Made by a program: the position numbers and the translations under genes
NCBI RefSeq assembly: GCF_017355265.1
Contig: NZ_JADIJQ010000004.1
Coordinates: 62,001-126,000, forward strand
Source of the DNA: Tessaracoccus sp. SD287
GTDB taxonomy: Bacteria; Actinomycetota; Actinomycetes; Propionibacteriales; Propionibacteriaceae
Reading direction: 5' to 3'
Length of the DNA: 64,000 nt
Shown here: positions 7,569-16,212 of the stretch, piece after piece
How positions within the stretch are numbered: the stretch's first letter is position 1
Layout: every line of letters starts with the position of its first letter
The notes under the pieces: generated by a model
Told to the model about the DNA's origin: nothing
What the model saw: the letters and a program-made list of their open reading frames with translations, nothing else
Databases searched by the model: none

Positions 7569-8204
7569 CTACTGCAGTCCCAAGAATGGGCGAAGCTCGT
7601 CCAATGCCTCGACCGAGTATTCGGCCTCGTCGTCGACCGGTGCCGCCGCCGACTCCAGCATGGCGGCCTTCATTCCGGCGGCGTGCGCTGCCTCGGCGTC
7701 GATGGGCCGGTCCCCGACGGCCAGGCAGTCGGCCGCAGCCAGGTCGTGCGCGGCCAGCATGGCCAGGTACATTGCCGGGTCGGGTTTGCGGGGGTACCCG
7801 TCGGCGGTCGAGATCAGGTCGTCGACCGGCAGGTCCAGCCCCCCGACCAGCGCCATGGCGCTGGCTCGGTCACGGTGGGTGACCACCAGGTTCAGCCCGC
7901 CCGCCACGGCGATGTCGTCCATCAGCTGGCGCGCCCCGGGCATGGCCGGGGCGGGATGCTGGTGCCACAGGCGCTTGAGCTGCGCCTCGGCGGCCTCGAA
8001 CTCGGCGACGGGAATGCCGTAGGCGCGCGACAGTTCGGCGATCGCCGCACCCGTGGAGCGCCGCGTCCAGACCGCCACATGCGTCGTGGCCACCTGTCTG
8101 CCGTGGGCACGGACCACCCCGGCCAGGGCCTCGTCCAGTTGGGGGTAGGTGTCGACCAGGGTGCCACCCAGGTCCCAGAACACGTGCCGGTACATGTCGT
8201 TCAC
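7569..8204 (-). CDS. HAD-family hydrolase (phosphoglycolate phosphatase-like)
   Basis: 211 aa. The nucleophile motif is DLGGT near the N-terminus (DxDxT class, but the second Asp is replaced by Gly). A helical C1-type cap follows, then the threonine motif VVTH, the lysine in PRKPDP and the acidic GDRPIDAEAA motif that binds Mg2+. These are the four HAD motifs of subfamily IA. Loss of the second Asp, normally the general acid/base, suggests altered or reduced phosphatase chemistry. It lies 39 nt downstream of the ArsC-like gene on the same strand and may share its transcript. Substrate unknown. Confidence 0.75.
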   Translation of the reverse strand: MNDMYRHVFWDLGGTLVDTYPQLDEALAGVVRAHGRQVATTHVAVWTRRSTGAAIAELSRAYGIPVAEFEAAEAQLKRLWHQHPAPAMPGARQLMDDIAVAGGLNLVVTHRDRASAMALVGGLDLPVDDLISTADGYPRKPDPAMYLAMLAAHDLAAADCLAVGDRPIDAEAAHAAGMKAAMLESAAAPVDDEAEYSVEALDELRPFLGLQ

Positions 8205-8243
8205 CCTACGGCCGATGAACGGCCCCCGCGCCGACCGGTGCTC

Positions 8244-8927
8244 CTAGTGCTCGAGGTCGACCAGGTCTGGTTCGCGTCCCTCGACCATGGCGTCGAGCAC
8301 CTGGACGGCGCGGCGCTCGACCAGGATCGGCACGAAGGCCGGCGCCTTGGACACCGGCAAGATCTCGGCATGCACGTCGCGCACCACCTGGCGCACCTGC
8401 TCGCGGGTCAGTCTGCCGGTGTACCGGTGCGCCAGGTCGTTGGCCAGGTTCATCAGGATGTCGACGTGTTCGCCGGGCTGGCCGCTGATCTCCAGCGCCA
8501 GGGCCAGCACCTGCTTGTTGATGTCGTCACGCACCAGACGCATCCGTTCGATCCCCTCGATGCCGCGCTCCGAGGGCTCGTCGACCTGCCAGACGACTAC
8601 CTCGGTCTTCATCCCGTCGACGAGTTCGACGGTCGCCTCCTGGCCGATCACCACCACGTGGTCGGCCTGGCGCAGCAGGTCGGGGGTCAGTTGCTGGGGG
8701 GTCTCGCCCTCCATGGAGGCGCCGATCTCGGCCACGACCTGGGCCGACAGCGCATTGACCTGGCTGCCGGGGTGGGTGCCGGCCGAGGCGACGTTGACCC
8801 GATCGTGCAGCAACTGCCGCATCAATGCTGCTGCCATCTGGGACTTCCCGCCATTCTTCACGCAGACGAACAGCACATGGGGGGCATACGGACTGTGGGA
8901 CTCGGGGGCATGCGTTTCGGGGTGCAT
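8244..8927 (-). CDS. ArsC-like low-molecular-weight phosphatase family protein
   Basis: 227 aa. The P-loop CVKNGGKS sits at the N-terminus after the hydrophobic strand VLFVCV, in the position of CxxxxxRS in LMW phosphatases and thioredoxin- or mycothiol-linked arsenate reductases. Lys replaces the usual Arg, a variant often seen in actinobacterial ArsC-like proteins. A VWQVDEPSERGIEG segment supplies the DP/DE-type acid loop. An additional C-terminal helical domain of about 75 residues begins at VDILMNLANDLAHRYTGRL. Possible roles are arsenate detoxification through mycothiol or protein dephosphorylation. No arsR or arsB is nearby. An inverted repeat lies upstream of its start. Confidence 0.7.
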   Translation of the reverse strand: MHPETHAPESHSPYAPHVLFVCVKNGGKSQMAAALMRQLLHDRVNVASAGTHPGSQVNALSAQVVAEIGASMEGETPQQLTPDLLRQADHVVVIGQEATVELVDGMKTEVVVWQVDEPSERGIEGIERMRLVRDDINKQVLALALEISGQPGEHVDILMNLANDLAHRYTGRLTREQVRQVVRDVHAEILPVSKAPAFVPILVERRAVQVLDAMVEGREPDLVDLEH

Positions 8928-8966
8928 CTCGGTTCCTCCAGGGCTCGGGCCATCACGGGACCAACA

Positions 8967-8994
8967 CCCACCATGCTTCCATCTTCATGGTGGG
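8967..8994. promoter_or_regulatory. 9-bp inverted repeat upstream of the ArsC-like gene
   Basis: CCCACCATG and CATGGTGGG are perfect inverted repeats separated by 10 nt, 40 nt upstream of the - strand start at 8927. The spacing fits a dimeric regulator binding one DNA face. The rest of the 8928-9194 gap has a GGGGGC-AAA-GCCCCC hairpin in the leader of the + strand gene. Confidence 0.4.
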
Positions 8995-9194
8995 GCGGCA
9001 GGCGGGTGACCGGATCGTGACGCGGACCCCGACGGGTTGTGCTGTCCATGACGCAGAATGGCAGCACACCAGGACGCAGGCACAGCCATGGCATTGGTTG
9101 AACGTTTGACTACGATTGGTGGGGGGCAAAGCCCCCGGCTGCGTTCGCAGGGCGCAGAACACGATCCCGGACGACGTCCGGCAGGGAGGAACTG

Positions 9195-9845
9195 ATGAGC
9201 AACAAGCGACGCACGGCCGCGTCCACGAAGACGTCGACCGAGGCATCGAGCCGCGCCGCCAAGCTTGCCGAGATGCAGCGCAAGGCGGCTCGTTCCGACC
9301 GCCGCGGCTCGTCGATCCTGTGGATCGTCGCCGCCGTGCTGGCACTGGCTCTGATCGGTGGCATCGTCTGGGCGGGCGTGGCCCGCAGCCGTGCCCTGGA
9401 CGCCTCCCTGGGTGACGTGAAGACCTTTGAAGGTCTGTCGGCCAACCATGTCGAGACCGACGTGACCTACGAACAGACCCCTCCGGTCGGTGGTGACCAC
9501 CACGCCATCTGGCAGAACTGCGCGGTCTACCCGCAGCCGATCAAGAACGTGCATGGGGTGCACTCCCTGGAGCACGGCGCGGTCTGGATCACCTACAGTC
9601 CCTCCCTGCCCCAGGACCAGGTCGACCGGCTGAAGGCCTACGCCGAGAACGTGCCGTTCATGATGATGTCGCCCTACCCCGACGACATGGGGGCCCCCAT
9701 CGCGCTCAGCGCCTGGGGCCACCAGTTGAAGCTCGACAGTGTCGACGACACCAAGATCGGTGCCTTCATCCGTGAGTACAAGCAGGGTCCGCAGACCCCC
9801 GAGCCCGGTGCAGCGTGCTCCGGCGGCACCAGCGACCTGGCCTGA
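9195..9845 (+). CDS. DUF3105 membrane-anchored protein
   Basis: 216 aa from the ATG at 9195 after GGGAGGA. A basic, Ser/Lys/Arg-rich cytoplasmic head of about 35 residues is followed by one transmembrane helix (about 40-62) and an extracytoplasmic domain. That domain has the DUF3105 hallmarks PPVGGDHHAIWQNCAVY and HSLEHGAVWITY, with conserved His and Cys residues that could bind metal. DUF3105 genes commonly sit beside DUF305 genes, as here (11-nt gap). Biochemical function is not established. Confidence 0.85.
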   Translation: MSNKRRTAASTKTSTEASSRAAKLAEMQRKAARSDRRGSSILWIVAAVLALALIGGIVWAGVARSRALDASLGDVKTFEGLSANHVETDVTYEQTPPVGGDHHAIWQNCAVYPQPIKNVHGVHSLEHGAVWITYSPSLPQDQVDRLKAYAENVPFMMMSPYPDDMGAPIALSAWGHQLKLDSVDDTKIGAFIREYKQGPQTPEPGAACSGGTSDLA

Positions 9846-9856
9846 GGGGGACGACC

Positions 9857-10627
9857 ATGACCGACAACCAGACCCCCGACCGCGAGCCGGTTGCCCCCGT
9901 GGAGCACACTGAGGCCGTGAACGACAGCACCGAACCCCGCCAGGGCACTGCCTCGGCACCTGCTGACGCAGCATCAGCAGTGCCCCAGGCCCGCCGCCGA
10001 TCCCGGCTGACGCTGCCCATCATGGTGGTCTCGGTACTCGCGCTGATGCTGGCGGCGTTCGGTGGTTACCTGGCCGGACTCGGCCAGCACGCGGCGCCGG
10101 CCGACGACTCGACCGACGTCGGTTTCGTCCGCGACATGTACGAGCACCACGCCCAGGCCGTCGAGATGTCGCTGATCTTCCGCGAGAAGACCGACGACCC
10201 GACCCTGCGGGCGATCGCCTACGACATCGCCACCAGCCAGGGCAACCAGATGGGGCAGATGGAGGGCATCCTCAAGGTCTGGGACCGTCCGATGGCCCGC
10301 GAGGGGGCGCCGATGCAGTGGATGGGCGATGGCGGACACCAGCACGGTTCCGGCTCGAGTTCGCGGCCGATGATCCAGGCCAACGGCCTGATGGACGGCA
10401 TGGCCAGCCCCGAGCAGATGCAGCAACTGCGCGATGCCACCGGCACCGACGCGGCGCGCCTGTTCCTGACTCTGATGATCACCCACCACAAGGCCGGCGT
10501 CGAGATGGCCAAGGCGGGTTCAGAGCTGGCTTCCACCGACTACGTCAAGGACATGGCCACCAAAATGTACAAGGCCCAGACGAGCGAGACTGCGCTGCTC
10601 GAGAGCGAACTGGCCAAGCTGAAGTAA
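9857..10627 (+). CDS. DUF305 membrane-anchored ferritin-like protein
   Basis: 256 aa from the ATG at 9857, preceded by GGGGGA; an earlier ATG at 9815 lies inside the DUF3105 gene. A cytoplasmic Pro/Thr-rich head is followed by one transmembrane helix (about 52-74) and two copies of the DUF305 four-helix unit. The first has FVRDMYEHHAQAVEMS; the second has LFLTLMITHHKAGVEMA. Paired His and Met residues suggest metal, often copper, binding outside the cell (family knowledge). Translationally close to the DUF3105 gene. Ends before a strong bidirectional hairpin. Confidence 0.85.
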   Translation: MTDNQTPDREPVAPVEHTEAVNDSTEPRQGTASAPADAASAVPQARRRSRLTLPIMVVSVLALMLAAFGGYLAGLGQHAAPADDSTDVGFVRDMYEHHAQAVEMSLIFREKTDDPTLRAIAYDIATSQGNQMGQMEGILKVWDRPMAREGAPMQWMGDGGHQHGSGSSSRPMIQANGLMDGMASPEQMQQLRDATGTDAARLFLTLMITHHKAGVEMAKAGSELASTDYVKDMATKMYKAQTSETALLESELAKLK

Positions 10628-10656
10628 CGACAAGGACCACAGAGGTTCTGAAATGC

Positions 10657-10692
10657 CACACCGGCCGGGGGAGTGATCCCCCGGCCGGTGTG
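10657..10692. terminator. Bidirectional terminator, 16-bp perfect stem
   Basis: CACACCGGCCGGGGGA and its exact reverse complement flank a GTGA loop between the convergent DUF305 and MMPL genes. Confidence 0.85.
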
Positions 10693-10697
10693 CATTC

Positions 10698-13031
10698 TCA
10701 GGCCGGCAGCCGTTCGGCGGGGCCCCGGTCGTCCTGCTCGAGCGCGGCTCCCTCGACGTCGACGCTGGGCAGGATCCGGTCCAGCCAGCGCGGCAGCCTC
10801 CACGCCTTTTCGCCCAGCAGGTGCAGCAGCGCCGGGGTCAGCGTCATCCTGACGATGAACGCGTCAATCAGCACGCCGATCGCCAGTCCGAAACCGATCG
10901 GACGGATCATGGCCAACTCGGCCCAGACGAAGCCCGCGAAGACGGCCGTCATGATCAGGGCGGCTGCCGTGACGACGCGTCGTCCGTGGCGGAAACCGGT
11001 GACCACCGCCGAGCGGGCGTCCTGGCCGTGGGACCAGGCTTCGCGCATGCCGGTGACCAGGAACATCTGGTAGTCCATGGCCAGGCCGAAGAGCACCCCG
11101 ATCAGGATCGTCGGCAGGAAGCTCAGCAGGGCGGCCGGGTGGGAGACGCCGAAGAATCCGCCGAGCCAGCCCTCCTGGTAGACCAGGGTGACCGCGCCCA
11201 TGGCGGCACCGATCGACAGCAGGAAACCGCCGGTGGCGATCAGCGGCACCAGGACCGACCGGAAGACGAGCAGCAGCAGGACCAGCGAGAGTCCGACCAC
11301 GACCAGCAGGTAGACCGGCAGGGCGTCGGCCAGCTTCTGCGAGATGTCGATATTGGCGACGGTCTGCCCGGTGACCCGGACGTCCACCCCGGTCGCCGCA
11401 GAGATCTCGGTCTGCTTGTCGCGCAGGGTGTGCACCAGCTCGGCGGTCGACTCGGAGTTGGGCCCGTCGACGGGAACCAGTTGCCACAGCGCGGTCCGGC
11501 CGTCCTCGGAGACACCGACGGGGGCGACGTGCCTGACCCCGTCGACCGCGAGGAGCTTCTCGCCGGTCTCCAACTGCAGCATCGCCACCTGCTGCTGGTT
11601 CAGCCCCTCCGGGAGGGTCCCGACGGCCAGCAGCGGCCCGTTCATTCCGGCGCCGAACTTCTCAACAGTGATGGCGTAGGTGCGGTAACCGGTCGAGTCC
11701 TCGGGTTCGGAGGCGCCGTCGGGCAGGCCCAGACGCATGCCGGCCACGGGGATCGACATGGCGCCCAGCACCAGCAGGGTCGCCAGGACGGTGATCCAGG
11801 GGTGCCGGGTGACCGTCCTGATCCAGCCGCGGTCGGCGGTCGCCGTCCTGGCGGTGGTGCTGCTGGGCAACTGCAAGGTCTCGTCAAGCACCTCACCGCG
11901 CGGGCTGAAGCCGTGCCTGGCCCACGCCTTCTTCGTCATCACCCGAGCCCCGATCAGGGACAACAGGGCGGGGGTCAGGGTGATGGCCACCAGCACCGAG
12001 GCCAGCACCGTCCCGGCGGCGGCCACGCCCATCACACCCAGGAAGGGGATGCCGGTCAGCACCAGGGCAGCCAGCGCGATGATGACGGTCAGGCCGGCGA
12101 AGACCACCGCGTTGCCGGCGGTGCCGACGGCGCGGGCGATCGAGGCCCTGAGGTCCATGCCCTGCAGCAGCTGGATGCGGTGACGGTTCAGGATGAACAG
12201 GGCGTAGTCGATGCCGACCGCCAGGCCCAGCATCAGGCCGAGCGCCGGGGTGATCGACATCATCTCGACCCAGTAGCTGGCCGCCAGGGTGAGGCCGATG
12301 CCGGCTCCCACTCCGATCAGCGCCATCAGGATCGGCAGTCCGGCGGCGAGCAGGGAGCCCAGCATCACCAACAGGACGATGCCGGCAATGACCACGCCGA
12401 TGATCTCCCCGGGGCCAATGATGCTGGCGATGTCCTGGGTGACGTCGGCGGAGTAGTTGACCCTCAGGCCCGCGTCGCTGACGGTGGTGCCCACCTGGAT
12501 CAGGGCGTCACGGGCTTCCTTGGGGACGCTCTGCGGGTCGGTGTCCCACTGGACCTGCGCCAGCGCGGCCGTCTGGTCGGTCGAGACGTAGCGCAGACCG
12601 TTCAGCAACGCGCCCTGGCGCTGCATCAGCTGCAGTTCCGCCTCCGACGAGGGGACGACCGGCTTGCCGTCGGGGCCGATGCCCTCCAGCAGCGCCTGGG
12701 CCTGGAAGGGGTTGATGGCTGCGGTGACGTGATCCAGCCCCGACATCTTCTCGATGACCGCACCAATGGCAGCCTTCTGCGCGTCGGTGAAGGGCTCGTC
12801 GGCGGTGAACACCACGGTGGACGTGCCGCCGGTCATCTCGGGGAAGTCCTGGCCGAGGTCGTCCAGCACGGTCTGGAACTCCAGTCCGGGAATCTCGAAC
12901 TGGGTGGTGGTGGGCTTCTGCAGGGTGAGGGCGGCGGTGCTGATGCCGGCCAGGGCGATGATCCAGACGAGGATCACCACCCACGGCCGGCGGGCACTGG
13001 CGCCGCCCAATCTCTGGAGGAAGCGTGCCAT
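10698..13031 (-). CDS. MMPL/RND-family membrane exporter
   Basis: 777 aa from the ATG at 13031, which has AGGAG at good spacing; a longer frame to 13115 runs into the upstream regulator gene. The protein has the MMPL layout: one N-terminal helix, a large extracytoplasmic loop (about 40-200), six helices, a second loop and six more helices. The two proton-relay regions are recognisable as AVGIDYALF and LAMDYQMF. Such pumps use the proton gradient to export lipids or hydrophobic drugs. It lies 32 nt after a TetR gene and probably belongs to one transcript with it and the UvrA-like gene. Substrate unknown. Confidence 0.85.
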   Translation of the reverse strand: MARFLQRLGGASARRPWVVILVWIIALAGISTAALTLQKPTTTQFEIPGLEFQTVLDDLGQDFPEMTGGTSTVVFTADEPFTDAQKAAIGAVIEKMSGLDHVTAAINPFQAQALLEGIGPDGKPVVPSSEAELQLMQRQGALLNGLRYVSTDQTAALAQVQWDTDPQSVPKEARDALIQVGTTVSDAGLRVNYSADVTQDIASIIGPGEIIGVVIAGIVLLVMLGSLLAAGLPILMALIGVGAGIGLTLAASYWVEMMSITPALGLMLGLAVGIDYALFILNRHRIQLLQGMDLRASIARAVGTAGNAVVFAGLTVIIALAALVLTGIPFLGVMGVAAAGTVLASVLVAITLTPALLSLIGARVMTKKAWARHGFSPRGEVLDETLQLPSSTTARTATADRGWIRTVTRHPWITVLATLLVLGAMSIPVAGMRLGLPDGASEPEDSTGYRTYAITVEKFGAGMNGPLLAVGTLPEGLNQQQVAMLQLETGEKLLAVDGVRHVAPVGVSEDGRTALWQLVPVDGPNSESTAELVHTLRDKQTEISAATGVDVRVTGQTVANIDISQKLADALPVYLLVVVGLSLVLLLLVFRSVLVPLIATGGFLLSIGAAMGAVTLVYQEGWLGGFFGVSHPAALLSFLPTILIGVLFGLAMDYQMFLVTGMREAWSHGQDARSAVVTGFRHGRRVVTAAALIMTAVFAGFVWAELAMIRPIGFGLAIGVLIDAFIVRMTLTPALLHLLGEKAWRLPRWLDRILPSVDVEGAALEQDDRGPAERLPA

Positions 13032-13063
13032 GGGGACTCCTTGGGTTGTGGTGCGGGGAAGGC

Positions 13064-13714
13064 TCAGGGGGCAGGTGGGGGAGTGGAGAAACCGTCGGCC
13101 AGGTAGCCGAAGCACCGATCGACGGTGAGCCTGAGGGTCTGGGACGACGCGGACGCTGTCAGGGCAGGGGCCCGGGACGGGGCGTCGTCAAGGTCGGCCA
13201 GCCATCCCCGGATCGCCGAGGCGGCCACCGAGACCATGGATGACGCCAGGGCACTGGTCCACAGGGGATCGGTGGCCGGGAACCGGCGCGACAGTGCCCT
13301 GGTGATCTCGTCGGTGGCCCGGTCCCACTGCTCGAGGTGGCTGCGCAGCATGCGGGGGTGGGTGCGCACCAGACTGAGGACCCGGGCCATCCGCGGGGTG
13401 GATTCAGCGGTGAACACCTGGGAGAAGGCGTGACTGGCCGCCGTCATGATCGGTTGGTCGGCTGGTGCATCCTCAAACTTGTCGATGGCGGCCTGCAGGA
13501 CGTCGGTGATCGAACTGGCGACGCAGTCCTCGACGCTGGGGAAGTAGTTGAAGAACGTCCGCCGCGAGACGCCCGCGCGCTCGGCCACCGCGTCTGCGGT
13601 GACCAGGTCGAGGCTGAACTCGTCGGACAGGGCCAGAGCCGCCTCGACCAGCGCATCGCGGGTGGCCGTCTTGTTCAGTTCCCGACGGGTGGGGGAGGTG
13701 GATGAATCCTGCAC
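13064..13714 (-). CDS. TetR/AcrR-family transcriptional repressor
   Basis: 216 aa from a GTG at 13714. The frame extends to a TTG at 13750, but those codons lie inside a perfect operator-like palindrome, so a downstream, possibly leaderless start is preferred. An N-terminal HTH is visible (LVTADAVAERAGVSRRTFFNYFPS), followed by a divergent helical ligand-binding domain. The operator overlaps its own start region, indicating autoregulation and control of the downstream MMPL exporter 32 nt away. The UvrA-like gene ends 41 nt upstream of the palindrome on the same strand. The inducer is probably a compound exported by MMPL (inference). Confidence 0.8.
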   Translation of the reverse strand: MQDSSTSPTRRELNKTATRDALVEAALALSDEFSLDLVTADAVAERAGVSRRTFFNYFPSVEDCVASSITDVLQAAIDKFEDAPADQPIMTAASHAFSQVFTAESTPRMARVLSLVRTHPRMLRSHLEQWDRATDEITRALSRRFPATDPLWTSALASSMVSVAASAIRGWLADLDDAPSRAPALTASASSQTLRLTVDRCFGYLADGFSTPPPAP

Positions 13715-13716
13715 AA

Positions 13717-13751
13717 CTTGCACGCTATGCACATTGTGCACGCAGTGCAAG
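13717..13751. promoter_or_regulatory. Concentric double palindrome, probable TetR operator
   Basis: Outer arms CTTGCAC (13717-13723) and GTGCAAG (13745-13751) and the inner palindrome TGCACATTGTGCA (13728-13740) share the same centre at 13734. A further TGCACAA lies at 13710-13716. Placement across the tetR start fits autorepression. Confidence 0.75.
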
Positions 13752-13792
13752 TCGACCCCGTCACCTCCACGTTGACGCCGCTGGGGTTGTGT

Positions 13793-16129
13793 TCAGCCAG
13801 TGACCCATCCGCGCAGGTGGTGGGCGGTGAGGGTGTCGGAGTCGTCCACCATCTGCTGGGGCGTGCCCTGGAAGACGATCTGGCCGCCGTCGTGGCCGGC
13901 CCCGGGTCCGACGTCAATGATCCAGTCCGCCTGGGCAATGACGGCCAGGTTGTGCTCGATCACGATGGTCGAGTGGCCCTGGTCGACGAGCCGGTGCAGC
14001 ATGCTGACCAGCCGCTCGGTGTCGGCCAGGTGCAGGCCGCTGGTGGGCTCGTCCAGGATGTAGGTGTCCGCCTTGGGGCCCATCGAGGCGGCCAGCTTCA
14101 GCCGCTGGCGCTCACCCCCGGACAGGGTGGTCAGCGGTTGGCCGACCTTCAGGTAGCCGAGGCCGACGTCGACGAGCCTGTCCAGGATCTTCTTCGGAGC
14201 TGCCGCCGTGAACACCTCGTGCGCGGCGGCCACCGACAGCTCGAGCACTTCGGAGATGGTCAAACCGTGCAGGGTGTACTCCAGCACCTCGGGCTTGAAC
14301 CGCTTGCCCTCACACTCCTCGCAGGGGGTGCTGACCCCGGCCATCATGGCCAGATCGGTGTAGATGACGCCCTGACCGTTGCACACCGGGCAGGCACCCT
14401 CGGAGTTGGGACTGAACAGGGACGGCTTGACGCCATTGGCCTTGGCGAACTGTGACCGGATGGGGTCCAGCAGCCCGGTGTAGGTGGCCGGGTTCGACCG
14501 TCGCGAACCCTTGATGGCGGTCTGGTCGACGACCAGGATGCCCTCGCGGTGGGCCAGCGAACCGTGCACCAGCGAGGACTTGCCCGACCCGGCCACCCCG
14601 GTGATCGCCACCAGCACCCCGGTCGGGATGTCAACGTCCACGTCCTTGAGGTTGTGGGTCGAGGCGCCGCGGATCTCGTGGACCCCGGTCGCCGTGCGGG
14701 GGGTTTCGCGCAGACGGACCCGCAGGTCGAGGTACTGGCCGGTCAGGGTGTTCGAGGCGCGCAGCCCGTCCAGGTCGCCGACGAACGTGACGTGGCCACC
14801 ATCGGATCCGGCGCCTGGTCCGAGGTCTACGAGCTGGTCGGCAATCGCCATCACCTCCGGCTTGTGCTCGACCACCAGCACCGAGTTGCCCTTGTCACGC
14901 AGCGCCAGCAGCAACTGGTTCATCCGGGCGATGTCGTGGGGGTGCAGCCCGACGGTGGGTTCGTCGAAGACGTAGGTGACGTCGGTGAGGGAGCTGCCCA
15001 GGTGGCGGATCATCTTCACGCGCTGCGCCTCACCCCCGGACAGGGTGCCCGCCTCACGGTCGAGCGACAGGTATCCCAGCCCCACCTCGACCATGGCCGT
15101 CAGGATGCCCTGCAGGGTGCTCACCACCGGCGCCACCGACGGCTCGGTGATGCCGGAGACCCAGTCGACCAGCTCGTTGACCTGCAGCCCGGAGACCTCA
15201 GGCAGGGTGCGTCCGTGCACGGTGGCGGTGCGGGCCGCCTCGTTCAGGCGGGTGCCGCCGCACTCGGGGCAGTCCTGGAAGGTGCCGGCCCGCTCCACGA
15301 AGGCCGCGATATGGGCCTGCTTGATCTCCGTGTCGCGGTCGAAGAAGACCCGGCGGATCTTGGGGATCAGGCCCTCGTAGGTGGTGTTGATGCCGGTGCG
15401 CAGCTTGACCTTGACGGGGTCGGAGTACAGGAAGTAGTCGCGCTCCTTTTTCGTGTAGTCCTTGATGGGCTTGTCGGGGTCGAGCTTGTCGGACTCGCCG
15501 TAGTACACCCAGTACCAGGTGCCGGTGCCGAAATTCGGGGCCAGGATGGCGCCCTGGTTGAGCGACTTCTGCTCGTCCAGCACCTGCGACAGGTCGATCT
15601 CGCTGACCCGGCCCATGCCGTCGCAGCGGGGGCACATGCCCCCCAGCGTCTTGTACTCCACCCGTTTGGCCTGACCGGAGCCCTTCTGCACGGTCTGAGC
15701 CCCGTGGCCGCTGGAGGTGGCGATGTTGAACGAGAATGCCGTCGAAGGGCCGACGTGGGGTTCCGACAGCCGGCTGAACAGCAGGCGCAGCATCGAGTAG
15801 GCGTCGGTGGCGGTGCCCACCGTCGATCGCGGGTTGGCGCCCAGGCGTTCCTGGTCGACGACGATCGCCGCCGACAGGTTCTGCAGGGCGTCCACGTCGG
15901 GGCGGGCCTGGCTCGGCATGAACGACTGGACGAAGGCCGAGTAGGTCTCGTTGATCATGCGCTGGGACTCGGCGGCGATCGTGCCGAACACCAGACTGGA
16001 CTTGCCCGACCCGGACACCCCGGTGAACACGATCAGGCGACGTTTGGGCAGGTCCAGGTCAATGTCGCGCAGGTTGTTGACCCGCGCCCCGCGGACCCTG
16101 ATCACGTCATGGCTGTCGGCGATGTGCAT
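13793..16129 (-). CDS. UvrA-like (DrrC-type) ABC ATPase
   Basis: 778 aa from the ATG at 16129 (upstream in-frame ATG at 16216 has no clear ribosome site). Two ABC modules: Walker A GVSGSGKSS and GVAGSGKSS, signatures LSGGEAQRVK and LSGGERQRLK, and Walker B VFDEPTVGL and ILDEPTSGL. Cys pairs of UvrA-type zinc sites are present (CPRCDG, CPECGG, CPVCNG, CEECEG). It is about 170 residues shorter than housekeeping UvrA (about 950), as in class II UvrA/DrrC proteins that give resistance to DNA-intercalating drugs. Located upstream of tetR and the MMPL exporter on the same strand. A role in drug tolerance is inferred from this context; general excision repair is less likely. Confidence 0.85.
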   Translation of the reverse strand: MHIADSHDVIRVRGARVNNLRDIDLDLPKRRLIVFTGVSGSGKSSLVFGTIAAESQRMINETYSAFVQSFMPSQARPDVDALQNLSAAIVVDQERLGANPRSTVGTATDAYSMLRLLFSRLSEPHVGPSTAFSFNIATSSGHGAQTVQKGSGQAKRVEYKTLGGMCPRCDGMGRVSEIDLSQVLDEQKSLNQGAILAPNFGTGTWYWVYYGESDKLDPDKPIKDYTKKERDYFLYSDPVKVKLRTGINTTYEGLIPKIRRVFFDRDTEIKQAHIAAFVERAGTFQDCPECGGTRLNEAARTATVHGRTLPEVSGLQVNELVDWVSGITEPSVAPVVSTLQGILTAMVEVGLGYLSLDREAGTLSGGEAQRVKMIRHLGSSLTDVTYVFDEPTVGLHPHDIARMNQLLLALRDKGNSVLVVEHKPEVMAIADQLVDLGPGAGSDGGHVTFVGDLDGLRASNTLTGQYLDLRVRLRETPRTATGVHEIRGASTHNLKDVDVDIPTGVLVAITGVAGSGKSSLVHGSLAHREGILVVDQTAIKGSRRSNPATYTGLLDPIRSQFAKANGVKPSLFSPNSEGACPVCNGQGVIYTDLAMMAGVSTPCEECEGKRFKPEVLEYTLHGLTISEVLELSVAAAHEVFTAAAPKKILDRLVDVGLGYLKVGQPLTTLSGGERQRLKLAASMGPKADTYILDEPTSGLHLADTERLVSMLHRLVDQGHSTIVIEHNLAVIAQADWIIDVGPGAGHDGGQIVFQGTPQQMVDDSDTLTAHHLRGWVTG

Positions 16130-16212
16130 GCAAGTCCCCTGTTCGATGGCCGCATTCCAGTGTGGTGCAGTTGGCCCTCGCTGGGAAGCCCCCCGGTGCC
16201 GCCCTGCCGGGA

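Noticed and set aside
10821-13106. 761-codon open frame opposite the MMPL gene
   Set aside because: Low-complexity Gln/His/Asp/Gly-rich translation without domains, typical of an antisense frame over a GC-rich gene. The same applies to long frames opposite the UvrA-like gene (14549-16240), the nucleotidase (29773-31998) and the FG-GAP genes.
13793-16129. Housekeeping uvrA
   Set aside because: About 780 residues is short for UvrA of nucleotide excision repair, and its neighbours are a TetR regulator and an exporter rather than repair genes.
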